Source: an uncultured Eubacteriales bacterium
GTDB taxonomy: Bacteria > Bacillota > Clostridia > Oscillospirales > UMGS1783
DNA length: 64,000 bases
Direction of reading: 5' to 3'
Assembly (NCBI GenBank): GCA_934456365.1
Contig: CAKSHC010000004.1
Coordinates: forward strand, 78,258 to 142,257
A program made the position numbers and the translations under genes. Below, in pieces: positions 7,650-15,582 of the stretch (position 1 is its first letter; every line of letters begins with the position of its first letter). The notes under the pieces are model-generated. The model worked only from the letters and a program-made list of their open reading frames with translations. It was not told the DNA's origin and searched no databases.

Positions 7650-8891
7650 ATGAATAAGAAAATCCGGCTGGATATTGCGATTTTCGCCCTTGTGGCGGCG
7701 GTGATCGTTTCGATTCTGGCGACGACCTTTATCATCAACCAGAAGCTGCGCGGCATCACCGAGGTGCAGGCGGCTTTTGCCAAGATCAAGTATCTCGAGC
7801 AGCTGGTGGACGAGCACTACATCGGTTCCATCGACAGCGAAGAGCTGGTCAACGATGTGGCCAAGGGCTATGTCAGCGGGCTGGGGGATACTTACGCTGC
7901 GTATTATACCAAGGAAGAATACAGAGCGTATCAGGCTCAGATCACGGGGCAATACGACGGGATCGGGCTGACGGTGGTCTGGAAGGAGAAGGAAGGGCTG
8001 GAGGTGACCTACATTGCCAAGAACTCGCCGGCGGCATCGTCGGGGGTGGCGATCGGGGACATCATCACCTTTGTGGGCGACAAGAGCGTGCTGACGCTGG
8101 GCTACGACGACGCCGTGACGGCGCTGGTGGGTACGGCGGGCACGGTGGCGAATTTCACGGTCAAGCGAGGGGATCAGACGCTGGAATACAGTGTGATGCG
8201 CTCGCAGTACGAGAAAGAGACGGTGGAATACGCCTTATACGGAAGCCTGGGATATGTGAAGCTTTCGGGCTTCAACAACCAGACGGCGGACGCCTTTTCG
8301 GCGGCGATCGACGCCTTGGAGCAGAGCAATGTGAAGGGCTATGTGATGGATCTGCGCAACAATCCGGGTGGGATGATCGACGCGATGGTCAACTGCCTGG
8401 ACCGGCTGGTCGGGCGCGGAGTGGTTGCGACGGCTGTGCGTAAGGACGACGGGACGGGCAGCAACAAGACGGTTTACGAGGCGGTGACGGCGCAGGAGGT
8501 GAGTGTGCCGATCGCGGTTTTGGTGGATCGGAACACGGCATCTCTCGGCGAGCTGTTTGCGGCGGTTCTGAAGGATTTCGGCAAGGCCACGCTGATCGGC
8601 GAGACGACCTACGGCAAGGGCACGGGGCAGACGACCTATAAGCTGCCGGACGGGAGCTATCTGAAGATCACAGACTTTACCTATTACCCGCCCTCGGGCA
8701 ATTCCTTCCACCTGATCGGTCTGACGCCGGACACCCGGATCACGCTGACCGAAGCGCAGGCGGCCACGCGCTACACGATGGCCAAGGATAAGGACCCGTA
8801 TATTCTGGAGGCCTTTACCGAGCTGGGCGGGGATCCGGCTTCTTTGCGGGAGGATTACAACACCTCCACCGGTGAAGAAGGAGGACTTTAA
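7650..8891 (+). CDS. S41 family C-terminal processing peptidase
   Basis: A 413-residue membrane-anchored serine protease. One N-terminal transmembrane helix (about 8-30), a PDZ domain (about 95-175) that recognises substrate C termini, and the S41 catalytic core with Ser298 in NTASLGELF and Lys323 in TYGKGTGQ, the Ser/Lys dyad 25 residues apart as in CtpA/CtpB. The neighbouring ftsEX-M23 cluster suggests it trims envelope or wall-hydrolase proteins, as CtpA does for hydrolases in other bacteria. A sporulation role of the CtpB kind is an alternative. No C-terminal wall-binding domain is seen. Confidence 0.9.
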   Translation: MNKKIRLDIAIFALVAAVIVSILATTFIINQKLRGITEVQAAFAKIKYLEQLVDEHYIGSIDSEELVNDVAKGYVSGLGDTYAAYYTKEEYRAYQAQITGQYDGIGLTVVWKEKEGLEVTYIAKNSPAASSGVAIGDIITFVGDKSVLTLGYDDAVTALVGTAGTVANFTVKRGDQTLEYSVMRSQYEKETVEYALYGSLGYVKLSGFNNQTADAFSAAIDALEQSNVKGYVMDLRNNPGGMIDAMVNCLDRLVGRGVVATAVRKDDGTGSNKTVYEAVTAQEVSVPIAVLVDRNTASLGELFAAVLKDFGKATLIGETTYGKGTGQTTYKLPDGSYLKITDFTYYPPSGNSFHLIGLTPDTRITLTEAQAATRYTMAKDKDPYILEAFTELGGDPASLREDYNTSTGEEGGL

Positions 8892-8893
8892 GC

Positions 8894-9793
8894 ATGATTC
8901 CGGAGGAGGGAAGGCGCCCGGCACGGGAGAAGGACACCGTGGTTTTGGCGCATTCGTATCAGGATCCGGAAATCGTGCGCGCGGCGGACGCGGCGGGAGA
9001 CAGCTTTGCGCTGGCCCGCGCGGCCGAGCGCCTGAAGGCGCGGCGCGCGGTGGTGTGCGGCGTGCGGTTTATGGCGGAATGTGTGAAGATCCTTTCGCCG
9101 GGCACGCAGGTGATCCTGGCGCGGGAGGCGGGCTGTCCGATGGCCGAGCAGCTGACGCCGGAGCAGATTCTGGCGGAAAAGGCGAAGCATCCGGGGTGTG
9201 CGGTGGTTTGCTATATCAACACCACGGCGGCGATCAAGGCGGTTTGCGACGTGTGCGTGACCTCGTCCTGCGCCGAGCGGGTGGTGCGGGCTTTGCCGCA
9301 GGTGGAGATCCTTTTTCTGCCCGATCCGAATTTGGGGGCCTTTCTGGCCGGAAGAATTCCCGAGAAGCGGTTTTTCTTCTTAGGCGAGGGGTGCCCTGTT
9401 CATACGAGCGTGGGGGCCGAGGAGGCGGCGCGGGTGCGCGCCGCGCATCCGGGAGCGCCGCTTTGGGTGCATCCCGAATGCCGGGCCGAGGTTTGCGCGC
9501 AGGCGCAGCTGGTGGGAAGCACCAAGGCGATTTTGGAGCAGGGGCTTTCCTTTTCGGGCGAGGAAGCGATCATCGGGACCGAGAGCAGCATTGCGCGATT
9601 TTTGCAAAGCGAGCGCCCCGACAAGCGCTTTTACCCCTTATCGGAAAAGCTGGTTTGCCCGGATATGCGAAAAACGACGCGGGAAGACCTGGAGCGGGCG
9701 CTGGCCGGCCTTGGCGGGGTGGAGATCGACCTGCCTGAGCCGGAGCGGCGGGCGGCCGAGGGCGCTTTGCGCCGGATGATGGAGCTTGCCTGA
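8894..9793 (+). CDS. nadA: quinolinate synthase
   Basis: A 299-residue iron-sulfur enzyme that condenses iminoaspartate with dihydroxyacetone phosphate to quinolinate in NAD synthesis. The three cluster ligands are Cys81 (AGCPM), Cys167 (EGCPVH) and Cys255 (LVCPDM); spacings of 86 and 88 match the known Thermotoga enzyme. HSYQ, GVRFMAE and VHPEC motifs are also present. The start lies 2 bases after the protease stop, so it is the last gene of the division operon. The partners nadB and nadC are not in the window, which is unusual because the three are often together. Confidence 0.95.
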   Translation: MIPEEGRRPAREKDTVVLAHSYQDPEIVRAADAAGDSFALARAAERLKARRAVVCGVRFMAECVKILSPGTQVILAREAGCPMAEQLTPEQILAEKAKHPGCAVVCYINTTAAIKAVCDVCVTSSCAERVVRALPQVEILFLPDPNLGAFLAGRIPEKRFFFLGEGCPVHTSVGAEEAARVRAAHPGAPLWVHPECRAEVCAQAQLVGSTKAILEQGLSFSGEEAIIGTESSIARFLQSERPDKRFYPLSEKLVCPDMRKTTREDLERALAGLGGVEIDLPEPERRAAEGALRRMMELA

Positions 9794-9980
9794 AAAGAAC
9801 GGGAAAAACGGCGGAAACCCAAAAGGGACTGTACGATGCGCGGCTGTTTGAGCTCTCTGCACGGTGCGCAGGCATATCACGGACTCTTTTTTCGAATATT
9901 CCATCAGAGGATGAGTTCTCGGTTTTTTGCCGGAATACGGCCAAAAGAACCCGATTGGGGGCGATGTTAGGCTGCATTGC

Positions 9981-10010
9981 TTGAGGCAACGCCACTTCCT
10001 GCACTATAAT
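9981..10010 (+). promoter_or_regulatory. promoter of the XRE regulator
   Basis: TTGAGG (9981-9986), 18-base spacer, TATAAT (10005-10010). The preceding 190 bases after nadA show neither a gene nor a clear terminator. Confidence 0.6.
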
Positions 10011-10034
10011 GAGAGTGCAAAGGAGGAAGTCACT

Positions 10035-10469
10035 ATGTTTCAAGATAACCTAAAAGCGCTTCGCAAGAAAAAAGGTATTACACAGGAAGAACTGGCGGCA
10101 AGACTGAATGTTGTAAGGCAGACCGTTTCAAAATGGGAAAAAGGGCTTTCTGTTCCCGATTCCGAATTGCTGATAAAGTTGGCGGAGAGTTTAGAGGTAC
10201 CGGTAAGCCGGCTGCTGGGCTCCAAAATTGAAGCGGAAGAACAGCCGGATGCTTTGGCGGAACAGCTTTCCCGAATCAACAAGCAGCTTGCGATCAAAAA
10301 CAGACGGGCAAAAAGAGTTTGGAAAGCAATAGCTTTCATCGTCGGCGGCATTATTGCCGTATATATTCTGGTCTTAATTCTTGTAACCGTCCTTGCCTTT
10401 TCGCCCAACCAAGCCGGCGCAACAACAGACAGCTCGCAGTCTGTTGAGGCAATCGTGGGAAAAGACTGA
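10035..10469 (+). CDS. XRE-family HTH regulator with C-terminal membrane helix
   Basis: A 144-residue protein: an XRE helix-turn-helix at about residues 5-60 (KKKGITQEELAARLNVVRQT, then VSKWEKGLSVPD), a charged linker, and one transmembrane helix at about 97-120 with a short polar tail. Regulators of this layout are common in Firmicutes and probably sense an envelope signal, but no target is known. AGGAGG lies 8 bases before the ATG at 10035. It is a stand-alone gene that uses more AT-rich codons than its neighbours. No terminator is evident in the 230 bases before greA. Confidence 0.8.
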   Translation: MFQDNLKALRKKKGITQEELAARLNVVRQTVSKWEKGLSVPDSELLIKLAESLEVPVSRLLGSKIEAEEQPDALAEQLSRINKQLAIKNRRAKRVWKAIAFIVGGIIAVYILVLILVTVLAFSPNQAGATTDSSQSVEAIVGKD

Positions 10470-10598
10470 AAATCGGACGATTTCATCGCTGCGGCGCGGG
10501 AAATATCCTGTGTCGCAGCTGTTTCTTCCGAATTTTTACGGTGCTGTCAAGCGTAAGCTGTAGCTCTGCACGCCGCTTTTCTGATGGCGGGAAACTTC

Positions 10599-10627
10599 TT
10601 GACAAGAGGGGATAAAAAGGCTATAAT
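10599..10627 (+). promoter_or_regulatory. consensus sigma-A promoter of greA
   Basis: TTGACA (10599-10604), 17-base spacer, TATAAT (10622-10627): both hexamers are perfect. Confidence 0.9.
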
Positions 10628-10699
10628 AAAGAAAGTTATGCGGCAAGGGCCGCTTTTTTCGGTATCCGGGATCGGATAGAAAAGGAAAGGTAGGCTGAC

Positions 10700-11185
10700 A
10701 TGGCGAAACAGATCACCCTGACGGAACAGGGCTATAAACAGATCAGCGAGGAGCTGGAATATCTCAAGGGCGAACGGCGCTCGGAGATGGCCGAGAAGAT
10801 CAAGGTGGCGAGAGGCTTCGGCGATCTTTCGGAAAACGCGGAATACGACGAGGCCAAAAACGAGCAGGCACAGGTGGAGGCGCGGATCGCCGAGCTGGAG
10901 GCTATGCTGAAGGTGGCCGTGGTTTTGACCAAGGATCAGATCAAGAGCAACACCGTTTCCCTGGGAACGACGGTGAAGCTGCACATTATCGAGTCCGGGC
11001 TGGAGGAGGACGCCGAATTCCAGATCGTGGGCTCTAACGAGGCCAACCCCTTAGAGGGGCGGATTTCCGACGAAAGCCCGGTGGGCATGGCGCTCAGCGG
11101 CCACAAGGTGGGCGAGCGGGTTTCGGTGGAAACGGCCTTCGGCACGACCGACTATGAGATCCTTGCGGTTTCGCCGACCAAGTGA
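10700..11185 (+). CDS. greA: transcription elongation factor GreA
   Basis: A 161-residue protein that enters the RNA polymerase secondary channel and stimulates cleavage of backtracked RNA. The N-terminal coiled coil (about 1-75) carries the acidic tip (GDLSENAEYDEAK), and the C-terminal FKBP-like domain ends in DYEILAVSPTK. Normal length. It has a perfect promoter and a strong terminator placed directly against the lysS ribosome binding site. Confidence 0.96.
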   Translation: MAKQITLTEQGYKQISEELEYLKGERRSEMAEKIKVARGFGDLSENAEYDEAKNEQAQVEARIAELEAMLKVAVVLTKDQIKSNTVSLGTTVKLHIIESGLEEDAEFQIVGSNEANPLEGRISDESPVGMALSGHKVGERVSVETAFGTTDYEILAVSPTK

Positions 11186-11199
11186 GAAAAAAAGAAACG

Positions 11200-11229
11200 G
11201 GGCGTGTAACGAGGTTACACGCCCTTTTT
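11200..11229 (+). terminator. strong terminator between greA and lysS
   Basis: 11-bp stem GGGCGTGTAAC / GTTACACGCCC with loop GAG, then TTTTT; the next base starts the lysS ribosome binding site AGGAGG (11230-11235). Confidence 0.9.
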
Positions 11230-11242
11230 AGGAGGAAGCAAG

Positions 11243-13135
11243 ATGGGCGAAGAAACTCTCAATCTGGCCGAGCAGGCGAGGATTCGCCGGGAAAAGCTGG
11301 CGCAGTGGCAGGCCGAGGGGAAGGATCCCTTTGCGATCACGAAATTTGATGTGACCCACCATGCCGAGGAGATCAAGGCGGATTTTGAGGCCTTGGAGGG
11401 CAGGGAGGTCACGGTGGCCGGGCGCATGATGAGCAAGCGGATCATGGGCAAGGCTTCCTTTTGCCATGTGCAGGATCTGAGCGGAACCATTCAGGCGTAT
11501 GTGGCACGGGATTTTGTGGGCGAGGAGGAATACCGGGATTTCAAGCGCTACGATGTGGGCGATATCATCGGGGTGCGCGGCGAGGTGTTTCGCACCAAGA
11601 CGGGAGAGATCAGCATTCACGCGCATGAGGTGACGCTGCTGTCGAAGTCTTTGCAGGTTTTGCCCGAGAAGTTTCACGGGCTGACCAACACCGACACGCG
11701 CTATCGGCAGCGGTATGTGGATCTGATCATGAATGCGGATGTGAGGGAGACCTTTGTGAAGCGGTCCCGGATCATCAGCGCCATTCGCCGCTATCTGGGC
11801 GAGCGGGGCTTTTTGGAGGTGGAAACGCCGATGCTGGTGCAAAACGCCGGCGGTGCGGCGGCGCGCCCCTTTGAGACCCACTACAATGCTTTGGACGAGG
11901 ATGTGCGGCTGCGCATTTCTCTGGAGCTTTACCTGAAGCGGCTGATCGTCGGCGGGCTGGAGCGGGTGTATGAGATCGGGCGGGTGTTCCGCAACGAGGG
12001 GGTGGACACGCGCCATAACCCGGAATTCACGCTGATGGAGCTTTACCAGGCCTACACCGACTACAACGGGATGATGGAGCTGACCGAGGACCTGTTCCGC
12101 ACGCTGGCGCGGGAGGTGACGGGCGGCGAGGTGTTCCCTTACGGGGAGCATGAGATCGATTTTTCCAAGCCCTTTGCGCGGCTGACGATGGTGGACGCCG
12201 TCAAGCAGTATGCGGGGGTGGATTTTGCGGCGGTTTCCTCGGATGAGGAGGCCAAGGCGCTGGCCCGGGAGAAGGGGATCGCCTTTGAGGAGCGCCACAA
12301 GCGGGGCGACATTCTGAATCTCTTCTTTGAGGAATTTGTGGAGAAGAATCTGATTCAGCCGACCTTTGTGATGGATCATCCGGTGGAGATCTCGCCGCTG
12401 ACCAAGCGCAAGCCGGAGAATCCGGATTATGTGGAGCGGTTTGAGCTGTTTGTGAACGGATGGGAGATGTGCAACGCCTACAGCGAGCTCAACGATCCGA
12501 TCGATCAGCGCGAGCGCTTCAAGGCGCAGGACGCGCTGGCGGCGGCCGGAGATGAGGAGGCCAACCACACCGACGAGGACTTCTTATATGCGCTCGAGCA
12601 GGGGATGCCCCCGACGGGCGGCATCGGCTACGGCATTGACCGGCTGGTGATGCTTCTGACCAATCAGCCGTCGATCCGCGACGTTTTGCTCTTCCCGACG
12701 CTCAAGTCTTTGGACGCCGAGAAAAAGCCGGAGGCTGCGGCGGCGAAAGAGGAGCCGATCGATTTTTCCAAGGTGGAGATCGAGCCGCTGTTTGCGGATT
12801 TTGTGGATTTTGAGACCTTTTCCAAGTCGGATTTCCGGGCGGTGAAGGTGAAAGACTGCGCGGCTGTGCCCAAGTCGAAGAAGCTTCTGCGCTTCACGCT
12901 GGACGACGGGACGGGAACGGATCGTACCATCCTTTCGGGCATTCATGCCTATTACGAGCCGGAGGAGCTGATCGGCAAGACCTGCATTGCGATTCTCAAT
13001 CTGCCGCCGCGGCCGATGATGGGGATTGAGTCCTGCGGGATGCTGATTTCGGCTGTCCACAAGGAGGAGGGTGAGGAGAAGCTGCACCTTCTGATGGTGG
13101 ACGACCATATTCCGGCGGGTGCGAAGCTGTATTAA
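11243..13135 (+). CDS. lysS: lysine--tRNA ligase (class II) with C-terminal tRNA-binding domain
   Basis: A 630-residue enzyme charging tRNA-Lys. Residues 1-495 are a standard class II LysRS: OB-fold anticodon domain, then motif 1 to 3 (FRNEGVDTRHNPEFT, GGIGYGIDRL). Residues about 510-630 add a second OB fold of the EMAP/Trbp111 type found at the end of methionyl-tRNA synthetases (KSDFRAVKV, SKKLLRFTLDDG, SGIHAYYEPEEL, SCGMLIS). Ordinary bacterial LysRS is about 500 residues, so this is a fusion expected to increase tRNA affinity. No promoter is evident between the greA terminator and this gene; it may depend on terminator read-through. Confidence 0.95.
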   Translation: MGEETLNLAEQARIRREKLAQWQAEGKDPFAITKFDVTHHAEEIKADFEALEGREVTVAGRMMSKRIMGKASFCHVQDLSGTIQAYVARDFVGEEEYRDFKRYDVGDIIGVRGEVFRTKTGEISIHAHEVTLLSKSLQVLPEKFHGLTNTDTRYRQRYVDLIMNADVRETFVKRSRIISAIRRYLGERGFLEVETPMLVQNAGGAAARPFETHYNALDEDVRLRISLELYLKRLIVGGLERVYEIGRVFRNEGVDTRHNPEFTLMELYQAYTDYNGMMELTEDLFRTLAREVTGGEVFPYGEHEIDFSKPFARLTMVDAVKQYAGVDFAAVSSDEEAKALAREKGIAFEERHKRGDILNLFFEEFVEKNLIQPTFVMDHPVEISPLTKRKPENPDYVERFELFVNGWEMCNAYSELNDPIDQRERFKAQDALAAAGDEEANHTDEDFLYALEQGMPPTGGIGYGIDRLVMLLTNQPSIRDVLLFPTLKSLDAEKKPEAAAAKEEPIDFSKVEIEPLFADFVDFETFSKSDFRAVKVKDCAAVPKSKKLLRFTLDDGTGTDRTILSGIHAYYEPEELIGKTCIAILNLPPRPMMGIESCGMLISAVHKEEGEEKLHLLMVDDHIPAGAKLY

Positions 13136-13149
13136 AAGAGAAAGAGAAG

Positions 13150-13179
13150 GGCGCCGGGGGGGACTCCGGCGCTCTTTTT
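13150..13179 (+). terminator. terminator of lysS
   Basis: GCGCCGG / CCGGCGC stem followed by TCTTTTT. A near copy follows the DUF1963 gene at 15490-15519. Confidence 0.8.
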
Positions 13180-13220
13180 ATGCGATTTGGACGGTTAAAA
13201 AACATGATATTTTTTCAAAA

Positions 13221-13264
13221 CAGCGGCCAGTGCACCGTTTTTGGTGCGCCGGCCGCTGTATAAT
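13221..13264 (+). promoter_or_regulatory. inverted repeat abutting the -10 of the DUF6273 gene
   Basis: CAGCGGCC (13221-13228) pairs with GGCCGCTG (13251-13258), with inner GCACC / GGTGC. The right arm touches a perfect TATAAT (13259-13264), so the hairpin covers the -35 region, where no good -35 hexamer is seen. It could be an operator or a mobile palindrome. Confidence 0.5.
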
Positions 13265-13318
13265 AGGGGCGAAAAGAATGAGGGGATTCATCGCCTGAAA
13301 ATAAGAGGGAGCAGGAAA

Positions 13319-14476
13319 ATGGCAAGATACGCAATCGTGACTGAAATCAAAACGGAAGCAAATAAAGCTGAATGGTGGATGGATCAGACCGACAGTGTAG
13401 AATTTCTGCGAATCTTTGATTCATTTGAAGAAGCGAAAAAAGAAATGAGAACGGCTATAAGGATAATCGCGAAGGCCAGTAAGTTTTTCCCTTTGAAAGG
13501 GGACAAATATGAGCCTATCGAGGAATACTGTGAGCCGATCAAGGAATACTATGGCTCCATCGAGGAATATGGCGTCGATATTAAAAGGTTAGGTGAAATC
13601 GTCAGCCATACGATCCGAAGAGAGGATTATTTCTGCGAAGAACCGGATCTTGATATTCGGGATACGGACGACAGCAACTGGTATTTCGCGCTTGTTGCGA
13701 ATAAAGATCTTGTTCTTGTGGACTATTGCGGGAAGATGCTTAAAATGAACGTTCATAATATGACCGATACCCAAAAGCAGTATTATTTTGACTATACCGA
13801 ATGCGACGAAGAAGGACGAGTCATAAACTCCATCTCTGTGAACCTTTACAGAGAAGGGAAAACAAGATCCCAAAAATTTGGGGCAGAAGCGCCAAACTAT
13901 GAAACAGCCGTATTCGGACAGTACATTCAGGATAAAGAGGGGAAGGAGTTTTCTCCTTTATCCTGGTATGTTCTTGAAAAGAAGGAGGATATGGCGCTGC
14001 TTGTGACCGAAAAGATCATCGATCATATCCGGTTTTCCGCAAACGGAGAGAACAACTGGGAAGAGAGCGACATTCTTCGATGGCTTAATGAGGATTTTGC
14101 TGCTTGTGCCTTTAGCGAACAAGAAAGGGATCTTATCAAGAACAGCTTGGGGGGCAAAAAGGTTTTTCTGCTAAGTACGGAAGAATACAAAAAATACTTT
14201 TTGGATCCGAAAGATGCCAGAGCGGGTTTCACCGATTATTCCAGGGGAAAAATTGAAGAGCATTGCCGCGTTAAGATGCGTGAGCCGTATGGTTTTTGGT
14301 GGCTTCGTAGCGCGAATGAAGAGGGTGGGCTTCATGGCGATGGTTCGGGTTCTGTTTATCATGTATGCAATACCGGAAGGGTCAACGGTTTTCAAAGAGC
14401 CGAAGGTTATGACGGTGTCCGGCCGGCGATTTGGGTGAAATGGGATAACAAATTGACCGATAAAAACATCGGATAA
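13319..14476 (+). CDS. DUF6273 domain protein of unknown function
   Basis: A 385-residue protein without signal peptide. The C-terminal 160 residues match the DUF6273 pattern: a WYVLEKKEDMALLVTEKII start, a W...S.ILRWLNEDF core, AFSEQERDLI, and a closing GFWWLRSAN ... VRPAIWVKW. The domain often appears in clostridial surface or toxin-like proteins, but its function is unknown. The N-terminal 220 residues are not recognised. Base use is clearly more AT-rich than in flanking genes (AAA, GAA and ATT codons dominate), which suggests recent acquisition. The ATG at 13319 is chosen for its GGGAG-type site; an upstream GTG at 13241 lies inside the promoter region. Confidence 0.7.
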   Translation: MARYAIVTEIKTEANKAEWWMDQTDSVEFLRIFDSFEEAKKEMRTAIRIIAKASKFFPLKGDKYEPIEEYCEPIKEYYGSIEEYGVDIKRLGEIVSHTIRREDYFCEEPDLDIRDTDDSNWYFALVANKDLVLVDYCGKMLKMNVHNMTDTQKQYYFDYTECDEEGRVINSISVNLYREGKTRSQKFGAEAPNYETAVFGQYIQDKEGKEFSPLSWYVLEKKEDMALLVTEKIIDHIRFSANGENNWEESDILRWLNEDFAACAFSEQERDLIKNSLGGKKVFLLSTEEYKKYFLDPKDARAGFTDYSRGKIEEHCRVKMREPYGFWWLRSANEEGGLHGDGSGSVYHVCNTGRVNGFQRAEGYDGVRPAIWVKWDNKLTDKNIG

Positions 14477-14567
14477 TGGGTTTGACTGTGCGCAGGAGGG
14501 ATCGTTTTCGGAACGGCAATTTACAGAAAAGGATAACAATTTATTTTATCGAAAAGGAGAAAACAAA

Positions 14568-15464
14568 ATGGACGTGATGGAAAAACTTGAATCTTTGGCG
14601 AAAAACAGCATTGAGCTGAGCATCGGGTTCGGCGAGGACGGAAGGTATAAAAAGGGGGGGACGCGGATCGGCGGACCGGCAGATCTGCCGGAAGATTTCG
14701 TGTGGCCCACTTGTGAGGGGGAATATTACAGCGAAACGGAAAAATCGGTCGTAGAAAACCGGCCGCTTTCTTTTCTGGCTCAGTTTAACTGCGAAGAAAT
14801 GGCTTCGTTTGACACGGATCATCTTTTGCCTGACCACGGATTGCTTTCCTTCTTTTATGCAAAGGATTATCTGGGCCATACCGTGGATCCCAAAGCGAAG
14901 GGAAGCGCGCGGGTTTATTGGTTTGAGGATATTTCGGCGTTGTCTGCCGCGGAGTATCCCGCCGATATGAAGGATGAATTTCTGACCCCCATGGTCCCGG
15001 TCGAAATGGGATCGGTGCGCACCTATCCTTTCCAGGATGATTATGTCAAGGTTTTTCCGGATGTACCGGATTTATTTGACGACGGCGAGGATCTATATGA
15101 AGATTTCTGCGATGAGTTTGAAGAGGCGTGGAACGATCTGATGGAGTCGGAAAGCTTTAACCAGCTGCTGGGGTGGCCCGTTGTTTTTCAGAATATGATG
15201 TTTGATTGCTGTGAGTTGGCGGCTCAGGGCTATTCGCTGAGCGATGCCCCGTCGGAGATCCGGCAGCGGGCGGAGGATTCCGCGCATGAGCGGTGGCAGC
15301 TGTTGTTTCAGCTGGAAATCGGGGCATTAGAGGGGGGACCGATTCTGCTTTTGGACGATGGTTGGATCGGGGACGGTAGCGTGATTTCCTTCTATATTGC
15401 CAAAGAAGATCTGGCTGCCCGGCGCTTTGATCGGGTATGGATGTATGTTCAGATTCCCTACTAA
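14568..15464 (+). CDS. DUF1963 (YwqG-like) domain protein
   Basis: A 298-residue soluble acidic protein. It has the DUF1963/YwqG signature: GGPADLPEDFVWP near residue 35, PLSFLAQFNCEE near residue 65, LLGWP in the middle and a C-terminal WQLLFQLE ... GDGSVISFYIAKEDLAARRF. Such proteins are widespread, often linked to toxin-immunity or secretion loci, but no activity is established. AAAGGAG precedes the ATG by about 8 bases. It follows the DUF6273 gene by 91 bases without an obvious terminator, so the two may be co-transcribed. Confidence 0.75.
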   Translation: MDVMEKLESLAKNSIELSIGFGEDGRYKKGGTRIGGPADLPEDFVWPTCEGEYYSETEKSVVENRPLSFLAQFNCEEMASFDTDHLLPDHGLLSFFYAKDYLGHTVDPKAKGSARVYWFEDISALSAAEYPADMKDEFLTPMVPVEMGSVRTYPFQDDYVKVFPDVPDLFDDGEDLYEDFCDEFEEAWNDLMESESFNQLLGWPVVFQNMMFDCCELAAQGYSLSDAPSEIRQRAEDSAHERWQLLFQLEIGALEGGPILLLDDGWIGDGSVISFYIAKEDLAARRFDRVWMYVQIPY

Positions 15465-15489
15465 AGGCAAGCGATCTTTGACAAAGAAG

Positions 15490-15519
15490 GGCGCTGGGGG
15501 AAACCCCGGCGCTCTTTTT
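15490..15519 (+). terminator. terminator of the DUF1963 gene
   Basis: GCGCTGGGG-GAAA-CCCCGGCGC followed by TCTTTTT. It is nearly identical to the lysS terminator. Confidence 0.85.
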
Positions 15520-15532
15520 ATGGGGATCGGGA

Positions 15533-15561
15533 TTGAAGGGGAAGGAAAAGCATGGTATACT
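15533..15561 (+). promoter_or_regulatory. promoter of the DUF6020 membrane protein gene
   Basis: TTGAAG (15533-15538), 17-base spacer, TATACT (15556-15561). Confidence 0.6.
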
Positions 15562-15582
15562 GAAAAAAAGGAGAGGGATGAT

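Noticed and set aside
5534..7789. A 751-residue minus-strand frame opposite ftsX and the M23 gene
   Set aside because: Arg/His-rich shadow of well-supported plus-strand genes; no ribosome binding site or motif.
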